A stretch of 7,579 nucleotides of DNA from Candidatus Aminicenantes bacterium UBA4085 (GTDB taxonomy: Bacteria; Acidobacteriota; Aminicenantia; Aminicenantales; UBA4085), in contig DFYJ01000021.1 of NCBI GenBank assembly GCA_002383325.1, forward strand, positions 25,000-32,578, read 5' to 3'. This document shows, piece by piece, positions 6,977 through 7,579 of the stretch (position 1 is the stretch's first letter; every line of letters begins with the position of its first letter). A model generated the notes under the pieces. The model ran no database searches, was not told the origin of the DNA, and saw only the letters and a program-made list of their open reading frames with translations. Both the position numbers and the translations under genes were made by a program.

Positions 6977-7020
6977 AAAAAAAGGCGGCGGAGCCCCCTG
7001 GGGGTCTGCCGCCTTTTTTT
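6977..7020 (+). terminator. Strong intrinsic terminator of the acyl-CoA synthetase gene
   Basis: GGCGGC (6984-6989) pairs with GCCGCC (7008-7013). The stem continues through a G-T wobble, two more pairs and, after a bulged G, a C4/G4 stretch closing a 3-nt loop. A7 (6977-6983) lies before the stem and T7 (7014-7020) after it, so it could also act on - strand transcription. It starts 24 nt after the stop codon. Confidence 0.92.
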
Positions 7021-7063
7021 ATACCTCCCATGAATAAGGGCCTTTCCGCTTTTTTAGTAACAG

Positions 7064-7089
7064 TATTTTATTTAATAATTAATAAAATA
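7064..7089. repeat. AT-only 9-bp inverted repeat just upstream of a promoter
   Basis: TATTTTATT (7064-7072) and AATAAAATA (7081-7089) are perfect inverted copies around an 8-bp AT spacer, ending 7 bp before a consensus -35. The position fits an UP-element-like AT tract or a dimeric operator. In such AT-rich sequence chance pairing is also plausible. The rest of the 7021-7200 gap holds the promoter, the leader and the ribosome binding site; no other gene is seen there. Confidence 0.45.
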
Positions 7090-7096
7090 AATTAGA

Positions 7097-7125
7097 TTGA
7101 CAGGACAAACGAACAACCGTATCGT
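7097..7125 (+). promoter_or_regulatory. Sigma-70-type promoter of the last gene
   Basis: A perfect TTGACA (7097-7102) lies 17 bp before TATCGT (7120-7125, 4/6 to TATAAT). Transcription would start near 7132, giving a leader of about 70 nt. That leader includes a small GCGC-CAAA-GCGC hairpin (7155-7166). Confidence 0.6.
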
Positions 7126-7184
7126 TTCGAAAAAAAAAGAGAGGACGGTTTGCAGCGCCAAAGCGCAGCCCCAAGTCCGACCCG

Positions 7185-7192
7185 AAGAGGAG
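7185..7192 (+). promoter_or_regulatory. Ribosome binding site deciding the TTG start at 7201
   Basis: AAGAGGAG is placed 8 nt before TTG (7201-7203). No ATG or GTG precedes it in this frame back to the stop codon at 7093-7095, and a signal peptide follows directly, so TTG is the best start. Confidence 0.75.
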
Positions 7193-7200
7193 AAATCCCC

Positions 7201-7579
7201 TTGCCCACCAAGAATCGACAAAAACCATCGCATCTCGTCCTGACTCTGATGATCGGCTTGCTGCTCTTCTCTGCGCCTTCTGCGCAGTCCGCCGACGGCA
7301 TCGACGGGAGCATCGCCAATGTCAACCAGCTCATGGCCACGGCCAAGGCCTCCGTGGACGGCGGCGATATGGCCGCCGCGAAGATCAATCTGGCCTATAC
7401 GGCAAGAAACCTCGAACAATCATCGACCTGGGCCCACTACATCTGGGCCGAACGCCAGACCCATCCCGGCTATACCCCGATCGCCCTCGACCCCCTGCCG
7501 GCAGAGCTGACGGTCGGCTTTTACGCAGACAAAATAGCCGGCATCCGTGTCAAGTACAAAGAAATGATCGTCAAGCTCA
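7201..7579 (+). CDS. Exported protein of unknown function, 3'-truncated by window edge
   Basis: The frame is open from the TTG at 7201 to the end of the window: 126 codons plus one base, with no stop. The N-terminus is a classic signal peptide: basic residues K4, R6 and K8, a hydrophobic core at about 12-23, and a cleavage region SAPSAQSA, most likely after A28 or A31. The mature part starts DGIDGSIANVNQLMATAKAS and looks helical, with alternating Ala/Lys and hydrophobic residues. It continues with aromatic-rich segments (WAHYIW, GFYADK). No family motif is recognised. A good promoter, an approximately 70-nt leader and a strong ribosome binding site support a real gene. The preceding gene ends in a terminator, so this starts a new transcription unit. 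Confidence 0.8.
   Translation, partial: MPTKNRQKPSHLVLTLMIGLLLFSAPSAQSADGIDGSIANVNQLMATAKASVDGGDMAAAKINLAYTARNLEQSSTWAHYIWAERQTHPGYTPIALDPLPAELTVGFYADKIAGIRVKYKEMIVKL

Overview
The window is GC-rich bacterial DNA, with strong codon bias and clear purine-rich ribosome binding sites. It uses ATG, GTG and TTG starts, and its promoter-like sites resemble the sigma-70 consensus. The gene set is a DUF4097-type beta-repeat protein, a secreted family 38 glycosidase, a YCF48/Asp-box propeller protein and a long-chain acyl-CoA synthetase. This would suit an environmental heterotroph of the Acidobacteriota/Aminicenantota kind, but that placement is a low-confidence inference from general character, not from a marker gene.

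Layout from left to right. (1) Positions 1-723 hold the 3' part of a DUF4097-like gene on the + strand, followed by a clean intrinsic terminator (750-776). (2) A compact palindromic repeat (782-915) contains four copies of a 16-bp motif and fills the gap between two convergent genes. (3) Positions 916-3852 (- strand) encode a complete secreted GH38 alpha-mannosidase-like enzyme. (4) The 455-bp divergent gap 3853-4307 is mostly a 297-bp imperfect inverted repeat (3914-4210) flanked by A6 tracts. I read it as a candidate non-autonomous mobile element or structured-RNA locus. (5) Positions 4308-5060 (+) encode a short secreted YCF48/Asp-box protein. (6) Positions 5142-6953 (+) encode an AMP-forming long-chain fatty acid-CoA ligase with its own near-consensus promoter and a strong terminator. 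(7) After an AT-rich promoter region, 7201 to the window end holds the start of another exported protein that I cannot name.

The genes do not form one operon. Each + strand gene downstream of the divergent gap has its own promoter-like site, and the glycosidase points the other way. No shared pathway is evident: three or four products are exported (envelope or periplasm), while the acyl-CoA synthetase is cytosolic or membrane-peripheral and activates fatty acids.

The strongest candidates for something undescribed are the two palindromic non-coding elements, 782-915 and 3914-4210. Both are visible directly by base pairing; their mobility or RNA function is inference.
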